From Diphasiastrum complanatum (Eukaryota; Streptophyta; Lycopodiopsida; Lycopodiales; Lycopodiaceae): a stretch of DNA of 64,000 nt. Position 1 is the first letter of the stretch, and every line of letters starts with the position of its first letter. Below, piece after piece: positions 1 through 9,712 of this stretch. Position numbers and translations under genes: made by a program. Under the pieces are notes generated by a model that saw nothing but the letters and a program-made list of their open reading frames with translations, made no database searches and was not told the origin of the DNA. The DNA is taken from NCBI GenBank assembly GCA_029204225.1, contig CM055111.1, positions 27,610,340 through 27,674,339 on the forward strand. Reading direction: 5' to 3'.

Positions 1-284
1 TAGAGTGTTGCTAGGATGTCTCATGCATCCTTAGTAGTCTGAGCAGCTCTTATGTGACTGATTTGATTGTCTTTGATGTTGAGAGTGGTCATGGCAAAAG
101 CCTTGCCATCTTTCAGTCTCCATTTGGTGATAGTGGCTGCATCATCTTCAGGTTTAACTTCTGTGCCATCAACGATGTCCCACAATTCCTTGACTAGTAG
201 TATGACCTTCATTTTGAACTTCCAGAGATGGTAGTTGCTCTCATCAAGTCTGTCGATTAGAGAAGAACTAGTAGATGAATCCAT
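1..284 (-). pseudogene. Ty1/copia gag, N-terminal part (runs off window)
   Basis: The minus strand from an ATG at 284 encodes a copia-type gag N-terminus (DUF4219/UBN2-like). It begins MDSSTSSSLIDRLDESNYHL and continues with the WKFKMKVIL and LWDIVDGTEV blocks typical of these capsid proteins. The reading frame meets a TGA at 18-20 exactly where the family has a tryptophan (DAWDIL), then continues in frame to the window edge, so this copy carries a nonsense mutation. A primer-binding-site-like motif and an LTR lie immediately upstream (365-1025). The same gag segment recurs at 8341-8397, so two copies of one family are present. The rest of the element lies outside the window. Confidence 0.8.
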
Positions 285-364
285 TCTCGTTGAGCGAGAT
301 CGTTGGTAGAAACAACGATTTCGAGATATTGTTGGTTGTGCGTTTGTAACGTCTTGAACTGCCC

Positions 365-376
365 GCTATGATATCA
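365..376 (-). other. copia primer-binding site (degenerate)
   Basis: On the minus strand this reads TGATATCATAGC, 10 of 12 matches to the plant copia primer site TGGTATCAGAGC (3' end of initiator tRNA-Met). It directly abuts the TG..CA LTR at 377-1025 and sits 81 bp upstream of the gag ATG. Confidence 0.6.
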
Positions 377-1025
377 TGTCGGAAATCAGTGGGAATGAGC
401 GAAAGCTGATGAGCAAGCTTGGTGTAGGATCGGAAGTAGAATATTTCAATTGAATGATTCAAACAAATGCACAATGAAACGATATAGTAGTGGGACTAAA
501 AATTTGCACTCTGATTAATATCAAACAGTGAGTACAATGCTTGAAGTGATAACTTCAGCTTATAGTCGTTGAGCGTGATAACGCAAGTTACAGAAACTCG
601 AATAATCAAGAGAAGTTTTCTAACTCTAGGATTGATCCTGCAAAATATCTACAACTATCTTTTGTTGCAGTTATTACAACCGCCTCATTACAATTAATGC
701 ATGTACAAAGTGGGTGGATTGTCAACGCGATGTCGTTGGGTCGGATTTTAGACTGACAGTATCAAAATTTACAAGTATCGAAACTACACTGACTCGAAAA
801 AATATAGAACTTTTCGAGTCGATCCAGTATCGAAGAATTCTAGAATATTCGATCATAAATTTTTCGATCCTCTGCTCAGAAATTTGAGCCTTCTGTTTTT
901 GGTTTTTCAGGATGCTCATTATTGAATGGATTTGAAGCTGAGCATTGAATTCAAGGACGAGTTAAATGTGGCTCATCAAAATTGTCAAAAGATCAAAATT
1001 TTGAAGCAGCCATGTGTAGTCTTCA
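377..1025 (-). repeat. Ty1/copia LTR flanked by primer site on one side and polypurine tract on the other
   Basis: The segment begins TGTCGGAAAT and ends AGTCTTCA in plus-strand reading, giving TG..CA ends. On its left is a primer-site-like motif followed by a gag start. On its right (1026-1035) the minus strand reads CTTGGGAGAG, a polypurine tract, followed by reverse-transcriptase-like sequence. One LTR therefore serves as the 5' LTR of the left element and the 3' LTR of the right one, as in tandem elements produced by recombination between LTRs. No second copy of this LTR was found, so the ends rest on flanking motifs only. Confidence 0.55.
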
Positions 1026-1582
1026 CTCTCCCAAGTGTTTCCCTCGTCTGACTTGTCTTCCCTTGTTCGGATCTTTCTGAAGGAATGCAATTTTCACATC
1101 CATGTATTAGTCAACTTGGATATCATAGATTGTTGTCTATTCTTAAGGATCTATATTATTGTGGCAAAAGGTATTTGCATTATCCATCCCCTCGAAGTAA
1201 GTATATTCCTTTGTCACAATTTGCACCTTGTATTCGTCTACTCATTTCGTCTCTAATTTGTTTGCCAATCTTCTCGTTCAAGACTTTGTTGAGCCTCAAA
1301 GTAAACTACCTGGCTTGTATGCCTTTTCACTTGCACACATGACTGTCATCTTGTCATGTCTCTCAAGCAGCCTCCAATTCATGGCCAAACTTTGTGGTTG
1401 GTTATCTCCTTCCTCTTATTCCCATTCTTCAAGCTCATCTTCTTCATTTATCTCCCCTTGTGCCTTCTTCCTTAGATTGGTTGTCTTCTAGTTGTTTCTT
1501 TCCACACTCCATCAAAGACTACATCTCATAAGAAACTAACTTGTCTTCTCAATGGATTTAATGATTTGTATCCAAGGGCATC
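1026..1582 (-). pseudogene. Ty1/copia reverse transcriptase fragment
   Basis: Minus-strand translation in broken frames shows a copia RT block, clearest around 1080-1110 where MDVKIAFLQKDP matches the family motif (Q)MDVKTAFLNGDL that precedes the catalytic region. The region toward 1577 is weakly recognisable and full of stops. It continues on the far side of the gypsy insertion: the residues ending at the target site join in frame with FLFIGYV at 6877 onward, showing one copia pol region was split by the 1583-6871 insertion. Degraded and not functional. Confidence 0.55.
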
Positions 1583-2049
1583 TGTTATGTACCATAACGG
1601 TACGCCCTTCAGTGACGGCCTCGCAAGGGGCATGATGCAAGACTAGAGTTTTCGACATGTTTGGGTGCCACGTGTCACCATCCTAGGTGGTCATGTGTCA
1701 CTGGCAGGACCGTGCTTGATGGGACCCACTCTGCTATGCCTATATAGTGGTGGGGTTTCTCTCTTTCCATTCACTCAGTCTACCCGAGAGTTGGGATGGA
1801 GAGCACGTGGATGAGCCAAGATGTATCTCCAGGCCAGGAGATGTGTGCTAGGGAGAACCAAGTGCGATGGCTGGTGGTATGGGATGCTAGTTATCGTAGG
1901 AGGCTTGACCGGGCATGATTATGTCGTTAGCTCCAGTGCATGGGGGTGGGTCGGTTGTGACCCTACGGATGGGCGGTTACAGTGCGTCGTCACTGGTATG
2001 GGGTGTGCGGAACCTTCAAGGGAGTCGATGATCCTAGGGAGTTGTAACA
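1583..2049 (+). repeat. Left (5') LTR of gypsy element
   Basis: Starts TGTTATGTACC and ends AGTTGTAACA. Near-identical to 6405-6871 apart from scattered substitutions and small indels (for example TGTTATG versus TGTATG at the start). It contains a TATA-like CTATATAGTGG near 1739. Confidence 0.93.
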
Positions 2050-2051
2050 AT

Positions 2052-2063
2052 TGGTATCAGAGC
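2052..2063 (+). other. gypsy primer-binding site (initiator tRNA-Met)
   Basis: Perfect TGGTATCAGAGC two bases after the LTR end. The inversion breakpoint lies immediately downstream: minus-strand integrase sequence begins within a few bases of this motif. Confidence 0.85.
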
Positions 2064-4240
2064 ATAAAAGGACTAAAACCAGTGGCAGAATGCTTCATAC
2101 TATTGTATGTAAACTCAACCATTGGGAAATACTTTTTTAAATCTGATTGTCGCCTGAAAACATATGCACGAAGCATATCTTCCATCGACTAGTTGACACG
2201 TTCGGTCTGACCATCGGTTTTTGGGTGATCTGTAGATGATAGACTTAAAGTAGTTTCCAGTCTTTCAAAGGCTGCCTACAAGAACTTGCCAGTGAACTTG
2301 GAATCACGATCACTAACAATATCGTTCGGCAAACCATACAACCTGAACAACTTTTCAACGAAGAGTTGAGCAAGTTCAAAAGCTTTGACAGTAGTTTTTG
2401 TTGGAATAAATTGTGCCATTTTGGTTAGCCTGTCAACTACTAACCAAATGGCATCGTGACCCTTCCCAGACTTGAAAAGTCCGACCACAAAATCCATAGA
2501 AATACTTTCCCATTTCTTGTTGGGAATTTCCACGAATGTAACAGACCAGCTGCTTTGAGTCTTTCCGCTTTATTTACTTGGCACTGTTCACACCTTTGAA
2601 CATGCCTCGACATGACCTTTCATTTTTGGCCAATAAAAATCTCTCTTAACAAGGTCAAGTGTCCTTTGTATACCAGGGTGTCCCGCGCTGGGGCTATCGT
2701 GGCACTCGTGCAAGATTTGGGTCCTTATGTACGCGATATTTGGCACACAAAATTTTCCTCTACGGAAAAGCAAACCATTTCAAATGGAATAATCATCAAG
2801 TATCTTCTCTTCGCAAGATTTCTTGGAATTCTACTTTCCAAGTTTATTCCTCGCTGTCGAGTTTCCTGCGAGGATTTCTTGCCAAATATGACCAAAAAAC
2901 TCATCGGTCCGACAAAGATCTCGTAAAGAAAGATACAACTCGGATTGGAACTCAACAAAGCATGACTGATTAACTTTTCCAATCCGGCTCAAAGCATCAA
3001 CGACACAATTCGATGTACCTCGACGGTACTTAATGTCGAATTCGAACTCTTGAATGTTTCGACCAACGGGCCTTATGACCCCTAAGGTTCGAGGGATCAC
3101 AGATATACTTAAGGGACTCATGATCTGTCATAGCCACAAATTTAGATCCGACAAATAATGTCTCCAGATCTTTAACGCATGGATGACAACAAAAAGTTCC
3201 TTCTCATAAGTAGAATACCTACTTGAGTTGGTCTCAACTTCTTACTCTCGAAAGCCAAAGGTCTACCATCTTGGTAAAGACTGCACCCACTGCATAGTCA
3301 CTAGCATCGTTTCACACAGGAAAGATCTGCTAGGGTTCCACTATGTGTAAGATAGGGGCTGTAGACACCTAACATCTTCAATGCTTCAAAGCTTTGATTT
3401 AAGTTCATCGGTCCAGACAACATGGTGGACCTGATTTTTGAACGCCTTCTGGCCTTCTTCATATTACGCTTTTTAGTTTTTTCTTTTGGCTTTCTTCACT
3501 CCTTTACAAAGATTCGTTAAAGGCAATGCAATTAAGGCATAGTCTTTAATGAATTTATGGAAAAACCCTGTGAAGCCCAGAAAATATTTTACCTTCCCTA
3601 ATGATTTTCAGGAAAGGCCAATCACGAACTTTCTGAACCTTATCGTAGTCAATTTCAAGACCTCAATCGGAAACGATATGTCCTAAATACTGAGTCTTGT
3701 TTGAAAAAACTCACATTTAGACTCCTTAGCATAAAGCTTGGTCTGTCTTAGATTATCTAAGACTGTACACAAATGCGCTTCGTGCTCCTCAAGAGTCTTG
3801 TTGTAAATTAGTATGTCATCTAAAAATACCACGAGAAACTTCTCCAAATATGGACGAAGAATATCGTTCATCATCTGTTGGAAGGTTGTCATGGCATTAG
3901 TTAGACCAAAGGGTAAAATTAAAATTCGTAATGGCATACCTATTACGAAAACCAATTTTGGAAACATCCCCCTCGTGTATTTTAATTTGATGGTACCCCG
4001 ACCTAAGGTTTAATTTGGTGAAATACTTAGCACCATTCAATCGGTCCATTAAGTCGTCCATTCGAGGTAAGGGATAACGGTTCTTAATTGTCATTTTATT
4101 GAGCTTTTTGTAATCGACCAGAAAGACCGAATACCACCGTCTTTCTTGCCGGTTAACAAAACAGGAGCTCCCCAAAGGGATTTACTAGGCCGAATATGGC
4201 CTTTACGTAACAACTTCTTTGACTAGCAACTTCATCTTCT
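2064..4240 (-). pseudogene. gypsy pol: integrase core, zinc finger, RNase H, RT (inverted)
   Basis: Read from high to low coordinates the order is RT, RNase H, integrase. The RT block at 3683-4175 shows VDYKKLNKMT, YPLPRMDDLMDRL, KLNLRSGYHQIKI and the catalytic FLDD at about 3830. RNase H ends near 2990 with DIKYRRGTSNCVVDALSR. The integrase zinc finger (2588-2773) shows the HECHD and GHPGIQRTL blocks. The integrase core (2276-2533) shows WESISMDFVVGL and NDIVSDRDSKF, followed down to about 2066 by the DGQTERVN, MVEFTYN and HSATGFSPF blocks. Many stops and frameshifts are present. Its strand is opposite to the LTR, primer-site and polypurine signals of the element that contains it. Confidence 0.88.
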
Positions 4241-4275
4241 TCCTTCGGGCTCATCTGTAGGAAAAGCGATACAGA

Positions 4276-5352
4276 TTAGCTGTCGGAAAGAAGATCTATG
4301 TGATAGTCTACTTCCCGTGAGGGGGGAAGACCCTCATTCAAAATACATTGATTCGCTTCATAAGCAGTTACAAAAGGTAGATCGGGCTCATCGCCTTTAA
4401 GACAAACCAACGAGTCATTATGCAAGAAAGAAATACTATGTGATACATAATCTTTCTTTAAGGACTCATTCTTAGCACTAAACCACTCTTTACCTAGGAT
4501 TAAATCCACCTTATCTAGATTCATGACATGAAAAGATAAACTATCTACATAGTCTTGAATCTTTAACGCAACGTGGGATCTGTCTTTGACTTCGGGCTTT
4601 GGCTGTTCTTTGCGGGTTACACTGTGCGAATCTGAGCGAAATGCACGCATCCTCTGAGGACTGTGGCTGATTACGGCGTACCTCCAACTAATATTCCTTG
4701 GGCAAGCCCAAAATGAAATACAGCTTAAGGAGTACCCCGTCTATGCGGTTAAAAAACCGCGAAGCAGCCTCTTGGAAGTCTTGCAAGTAGACGTCCAAGG
4801 GCTTCGTCCTCATTTGCAACGTGGCAAATTGACGATAGTATTCAAAATCGTCCAAGACACGCATAAAAGCAGCCTTAAAGGCTACCTAGAAGTCATCCCA
4901 AGTGGTTGGGACCGTAGCTCGGTCTTTAAGATCCTGCTACCACGAATACGCCTTACCACGTAAAAACATGATGGTCGTCGAAATACGCGAGCTATCTGGT
5001 AGATCGTGCATGGAAAAATGCGACGTCCATCAATCTAACCAGGCCAACATCACATCTTGGTGTCTGTTCTTTTTCTCTCCGGTAAAAAATTCTGGAGTAA
5101 ACATCGGTTAAGGAGAGCTTGACGAGACTGGAACATAGCCCGAATTTCGGCCTCCGCCTGTTCATGTTTTGAGCGCATGTCCACAATTTGTTGCTGTGAC
5201 AAATTAATGGCACACGTCATATTCTCCATATCAGTCCAGACGAGACTTGGAGCTCTTGTCTCATCCATAGGAGTGTCCATGGAGAAAGGGATAGCTAGCA
5301 AAAAACTTGAGGAAAAACGGAGAGGTATGGTGTAAAAACCGTAAAAAGACAA
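4276..5352 (-). pseudogene. gypsy protease region and gag (inverted)
   Basis: At 4276-4650 the minus strand encodes the protease-to-RT linker with MNLDKVDLILGKEWF, the usual LILGxxWL block. From about 5110 down to 4680 the retrotransposon gag domain (PF03732) is readable in pieces: HFSMHDLPDSSRIST, IMFLRGKAYSW, TWDDFQVAFKAAF and DFEYYRQFATLQM. The gag start is probably the ATG near 5280 (MDTPMDETRAPSL), followed by a charged helical segment. Several in-frame stops separate the blocks. A related gag copy lies at 15230-15850. Confidence 0.8.
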
Positions 5353-5861
5353 TAACTAGAGCACAAGGCCTCAAGAACAAACAAACTTGAGAGCAACAAA
5401 CTCTACAACAACTTGGGAGAATGAGGGAAAGGAAGTGAACGTACCTCCTTAACCCTTTCCCCTAAGCTCTTCTCCTCTCTCATGCAAAAAGGACAGGTGG
5501 GGCCCAAGAAAGACCCCATTTGTCCCTTCTAGACTTTTCTAGCCATGTGGTGCCACCCAAAGGTGCCACATGGCCCATGGAACTCAAAAGGATTATGAAA
5601 CTTGACTAAGGCCCTTTCTCTCAGCTCCCACACCAACAAACTGCAGCTCCTCTCCTACCTTGGGAGAGCTGCAGGTATAGAGGAGGAGGAAGGAGAAAGT
5701 ATGGGCTAACAAGGACAGGCAACCAGGATTCAATTAATTTTACTTTCTTTTAAGATTTAGTAATCTTCAAGTTGAAAGTTTAAATTATTAAGCCTTAAGC
5801 TTTGAAACTTAGCAAATGGTTTTCTTAGCTTTGAAATGGACAGGGCCATGGGGAAATACAT
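5353..5861 (-). other. Inverted gypsy 5' leader, up to the inversion breakpoint
   Basis: No coding signal. In minus-strand reading this precedes the gag start and represents the untranslated leader that should follow the primer site. It shares the ATGCAAAAAGGACAGGTGG block (5481-5499) with the leader of the second gypsy copy (15860-15878). At 5862 the sequence switches abruptly to plus-strand integrase. Confidence 0.6.
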
Positions 5862-6378
5862 GAAATGTTGCAGGTGGCTCGGAAAAGCACTGAATCGGCT
5901 CAAGATCGAGCCCAATTTTATGCTAACCGAAGTCGCGCTCCTCGAGAATGTGAGATTGGTGATTGGGTGTATCTTAGAATCCCAAAAGACTCTAAGACAC
6001 TTCAAACAGGGAAATGTCCGAAGTTATCTCCACGTTTTAGCGGACCTTTGAAAGTTCTTACCAAGATTGGTAGGGCTGCTTATAGACTAGAACTCCCTGT
6101 TGGAACTAAGGTTCATCCTGTATTCCATGTTAGTCATTTAAAGGAATGACTTGGTGGGAAAGATGACCTGATTCCCACAGATGATCTAATTCTATTGGAG
6201 GATTTGACTGCTTTTGTACCCCATGAACCGGAAAGGATCATGGATACTCGACGACATCAGCTGAGAAATCGTTTGATTTTTTAACATCTGATTCGTTGGA
6301 AAGGTTAGTCAGATGATGAGGACACCTGGGAGAAGGAGGAGGATTCAAGACTTAGATTCCCTGGTTTCTTCCCATAGA
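5862..6378 (+). pseudogene. gypsy integrase C-terminus and chromodomain
   Basis: Plus-strand frame begins EMLQVARKSTESAQDRAQFY and runs through GDWVYLRIPKDS, LSPRFSGPLKVL and HPVFHVSHLKE, the conserved integrase C-terminal (GPY/F-type) module. After a stop at 6147 the frame continues through a chromodomain-like segment (PERIMDTRRHQLRN, then HLIRWKG and DEDTWEKEE) to a stop near 6378, two stops away from being open. A chromodomain marks the element as a chromovirus. Comparison with the paralogue at 22.5-23.6 kb shows about 30 residues missing between the minus-strand integrase end and this start. Confidence 0.85.
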
Positions 6379-6379
6379 A

Positions 6380-6404
6380 GGAAGTTTTTATGGGGGGGGG
6401 GAAT
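6380..6404 (+). other. gypsy polypurine tract
   Basis: A purine-rich stretch with ten consecutive G (6392-6401) ends immediately before the TG of the right LTR. Its position and strand confirm the plus orientation of the element ends. Confidence 0.75.
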
Positions 6405-6871
6405 TGTATGTACCATAACGGTACGCCCTTCAGTGACGGCCTCGCAAGGGGCATGATGCAGGACTGGAGTTTTCGACATGTTTGAGTGCCAAGCGTCATC
6501 ATCCTAGGTGGTCATGTGTCACCGGCGAAACCGTGCTTGATGGGACCCACTTTGCTATGCCTATATAGTGGTGGGGTTTCTCTCTTTCCATTCACTCAGT
6601 CTACCCGAGAGTTGGTGGATGGAGAGCACGTGCATGAGCGAAGATGTATCTCCAGGACAGGAGATGTGTGCTAGGGAGAGCCGAGTGCGATGGCTGGTGG
6701 TATGGGACGCCAGTTATCGTAGGAGGCTTGACCGGGCATGATTATGTCGATAGCTCCAGTGCATGGGTTGGGTCGGTTGTGACCCTATGGATGGGCGGTT
6801 ACGGTGCGTCGTCACTAGTATGGGGTGTGCGGAACCTTCAAGCCAGTCGATGATCCTAGGGAGTTGTAACA
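6405..6871 (+). repeat. Right (3') LTR of gypsy element
   Basis: TGTATGTACC...GTTGTAACA, the same length (467 bp) as the left LTR and followed by the target duplication GCATC. Few differences from the left LTR indicate a comparatively recent insertion. Confidence 0.93.
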
Positions 6872-6876
6872 GCATC

Positions 6877-7930
6877 ACATAGCCAATGAAAAGGAAGTCA
6901 CACGTTGTTTGGATCAACCTTGCTCCTCCTCTTATCAAGTATGTGTGCATACACCATGCTTCCGAAGAACCCCATGTGGCTTTGGGTTTCCTTCCTACCC
7001 ACTTCTCCTCAAGATTATTGTCCTTCAATAATTTATTGGGTGATCAATTCATGTTGTATATGACTGACTATCCTTGCTACCTCTTGCCATAGGTGTATTA
7101 GTAAATCCTTGCCATAGAGCATTCAGTTTATCATCTCCATTATCATAAGGTTCTTTCAATCAACAAGCCCGTTCTATTGTTGTAGATTGTAAGCCATGGT
7201 AAATTCTTGGTGTATCCTTCATAAATGCATTAGGACAAAAATTATTTGCTCTTGTACTCATTTGTCTAAACATAATCTCTTCAACTTTTTGTCCACTTTT
7301 CCTTCCATGTTTTGATCACTTCAAACTCTTCAAATTTTGTACTCGTTTGCTTGTGCAGATTAGCCTAGATCCTTCTTCAAAAATCATCAATGTATGATAT
7401 GAATTATTTTGAGCCCCTTATGTAGAGAATTTCCATGGGATCACAAATGAATTGTCAGTTGTTCCAATTACAATTCTAATTACAACCCTTCTCTCCTTTT
7501 AAAGGTTTTCTTGGTTTTACTTTTATGACATACATCCTTGGCAAACATATCCATCATGGCTTCCATTGCAATCTAGCAATTCCATTGCCCCATGTCTTCC
7601 ACAATACATCCAATGATTCTCATTTCAAATGTTCTAGCCTATAGTGCCACAGTGTGTCCTTGAATCTGTAGGTAGCTGCATATGTCTAATATTGCCATGC
7701 CATTATCCCTTATAGTTGATAGAGTTCCCCACTTCACGATCCTACCGCAAGAAGCACTTCCCTCTTCAAGATCTTGCGTTCCCCTAATTGGCATCTTCGA
7801 TGACTGATCCAGTGGCAGCCATCTGCTCTATAAGATTTTTGAATCTATCAAGATGGGTCGAATTTCTTCCTCAAATGGAGTTTAGAGATAACATCTCTGA
7901 TGTCATAGAGAGTAGCTAGGATGTCCCAAG
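6877..7930 (-). pseudogene. Ty1/copia integrase and GAG-pre-integrase remnant
   Basis: The minus strand shows the integrase C-terminal region (CMHTYLIRGGARLIQ, TCDFLFIGYVM) at about 6870-6990, equivalent to the KLDxxxxxCIFLGY block of copia. Further upstream (about 7640-7670) the GAG-pre-integrase motif DTLWHYRLEHLK is clear. Between and around these are frame breaks and non-matching sequence. A gag piece with WDILATLYDIRDVISKLHLR abuts the MITE at about 7860-7925. The fragment is split by the gypsy on its left and the MITE on its right. Confidence 0.65.
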
Positions 7931-8332
7931 CATAGTTGCACTACATTTCGAAACGCGTTCATAAACGTGTTTCTGAAAAAAAAAATGATTATTTTTTTTT
8001 CTGTGGGCAATATGGGTATCAAATTAAAGCATTTATTAAGGGCAGTTCATTTATGTAGGTTGCCGAATGTTTCGGGTACAATGTGGTCCAGCTTGGGGGC
8101 AACAATGCATGTTGGGTTCTATCAAGGTTAAAAGTTCTCTATGGAAATGTGTTCCATTTCCTGTCAAATCACTACATCGATAATGAGCAGTTACTATGCC
8201 AAGACCACCCTCCCCCCATCTATCCTCCTGCGTTTCTGAAAAAGAAAAAATTCTACTTTTCTATCCCAGAAACGCTCAGAAACGCATTTATAGAAATGCG
8301 TTTGCTCATAAACGCGTTTCTGTGCAACTATG
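7931..8332 (-). mobile_element. hAT MITE (402 bp) derived from the right end of the 24-29 kb hAT
   Basis: Terminal inverted repeats CATAGTTGCAC / GTGCAACTATG (11 bp, perfect) are flanked by the 8-bp duplication GTCCCAAG (7923-7930 and 8333-8340), the hAT signature. Subterminal copies of GAAACGCGTT / AAACGCGTTTC occur at both ends. About 165 bp at the left end (7931-8097) matches, in reverse complement, the right end of the autonomous-type element (about 29040-29238), including the GCAATATGGGTATC and TTTCGGGT blocks. There is no coding capacity. It is inserted in copia gag, and removing it with one duplication copy restores the flanking gag frame (RDAWDILATL). Confidence 0.93.
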
Positions 8333-8340
8333 GTCCCAAG

Positions 8341-9712
8341 CATCTCTAGCAGTCTGGCTGATCTGAGAGTCATTGATATTGAGAGTGATCATGGCACATT
8401 AATCATTCTGCTGACAGATACCAGATTCTTGGCAGGTTGTGGGACATACAATGCATCTTGTACGATTACCTTTCCTGCTCTTAGTGATCGACTCCAACCC
8501 CAACAGCCTTAATAGTGCCATCTTCCCCAATTGTTAGACTCCTTTTATGGTGCAAGGCCTCATAAGAAGATGGGATTTGTTAGATGTCATGTGAGAGTAG
8601 CTGCAAAGTAAGTATCATCTTGGATCTGATGAGGAAGCAGTCACTCCCTTTTCTATTTGCATTTCCTTGTACTTCATCTCACCTTCTGCTCTCCTATTCC
8701 AAGATACTTGCCATTCTCGTGTAAGTTGTCATCACGGCATCTCAAACCCAATCCTTCAATTCAATCATTCCATCAGCACTACCACTTCATCCTTTTCTTC
8801 CACTTCCATCATGCAAATGTGTGCAAACCTCTTTTTCCAAGCATCCTTCATCTTCTTTGGGCAATCCCTTGCATATTCTCTTACATTGTTGCAGTAGTAG
8901 CAAGTTGCACTCCTTTCTTTGAAACTTCCCTCTGATATTGAAGCTTCCTTGCTCCATGTGAACTTTCCCCTTGTTGCATGCTTGTTGATGGTCCATAATG
9001 CATCCATCAACTACTGACATCCTTGTCATTCTTGTTATCATGTTGCTCTCTTGGAACGAATTCCATTCTCCTCATTCCTGCAACCAGTGCATGTTCTTCC
9101 TATGTAGACATGCACTCTCTCCTTCCTTCTTTGAGCAGGTGTTGAGTAATGTGCTGTTTTACATCCAGGTCTTCTTCCAGTTTCCCTTCCATGGTCATGG
9201 TAAATGGATTGTAGGAAGGTGGCAAACTTCCGAGGATGGCAAATGTCAGGTGAGTTTTTTCAGCACCTACTCCAGCAGCCTCAAGTTGTTTGGCTATGCT
9301 CTTCATCTTTTCTATGTGTTCATTGAGTCTCCTTCCAACATATCAATGTTCACTAGTTGTCTTTGCAGAAGCACAATGCTCAGCACATTCTTGGCTTCAT
9401 AATTTTATTGAAGTGTATCCCATGATTCTTTTTTGTGCTAGCGGATCACACCTACACTGCTGGCATTTTGCCCATAGTCAGGCAGGTTGTTACCAAAGGC
9501 CTTTCATTCTCTTTCTTGAATGTTTACAGTGCTCTAATCTTCTTGATGTGCATCAATCCACATCTTGCCCCTTTTCTCTTCCCTCAACGATCCTCCACAG
9601 CATGTTTTCCTCCAAGATCATGTGCATCTTCCATCTCCACATTGACTAGAACAATCCTTCAAAGCACTCCACAATTCTTTGGTTGTCAGCATTCACATTG
9701 TCAAAAGCCATA
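8341..9712 (-). pseudogene. Ty1/copia gag-protease remnants, at least two joined copies
   Basis: The minus strand from ATG 9712 gives a gag start (MAFDNVNADNQRIVECFEGLF), then at 9100-9306 the gag block KQLEAAGVGAEKTHLTFAIL with LGSLPPSYN. A zinc-knuckle remnant CYYCNNVREYARDC at 8860-8900 lacks the canonical histidine. About 8400-8470 the protease-distal block ALYVPQPAKNLVSVS follows. At 8397 the sequence jumps back to a gag N-terminal segment (TLNINDSQIS) that matches the gag at 1-284, so two copia copies are fused here. Stops and frameshifts are throughout. No LTR or primer site was recognised upstream of 9712. Confidence 0.65.

Larger units (their letters stand above)
1583..6871 (+). mobile_element. 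Complete Ty3/gypsy chromovirus with inverted interior
   Basis: Two 467-bp LTRs (1583-2049 and 6405-6871) are flanked by a perfect 5-bp target duplication GCATC (1578-1582 and 6872-6876). A tRNA-Met primer site follows the left LTR and a polypurine tract precedes the right LTR, so the element is plus-oriented. Its gag, protease, RT, RNase H and most of integrase nevertheless read on the minus strand (2064-5352), while the integrase C-terminus plus chromodomain read on the plus strand (5862-6378). About 3.8 kb of the interior is therefore inverted relative to the ends. All coding parts carry stops and frameshifts. The element sits inside an older copia integrase region. Confidence 0.92.

Noticed and set aside
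1583-6871. Two separate gypsy elements in opposite orientation (nested insertion)
   Set aside because: The minus-strand interior has no LTRs or target duplication of its own, and its integrase ends where the plus-strand integrase C-terminus begins apart from about 30 residues. A single inverted interior is simpler.
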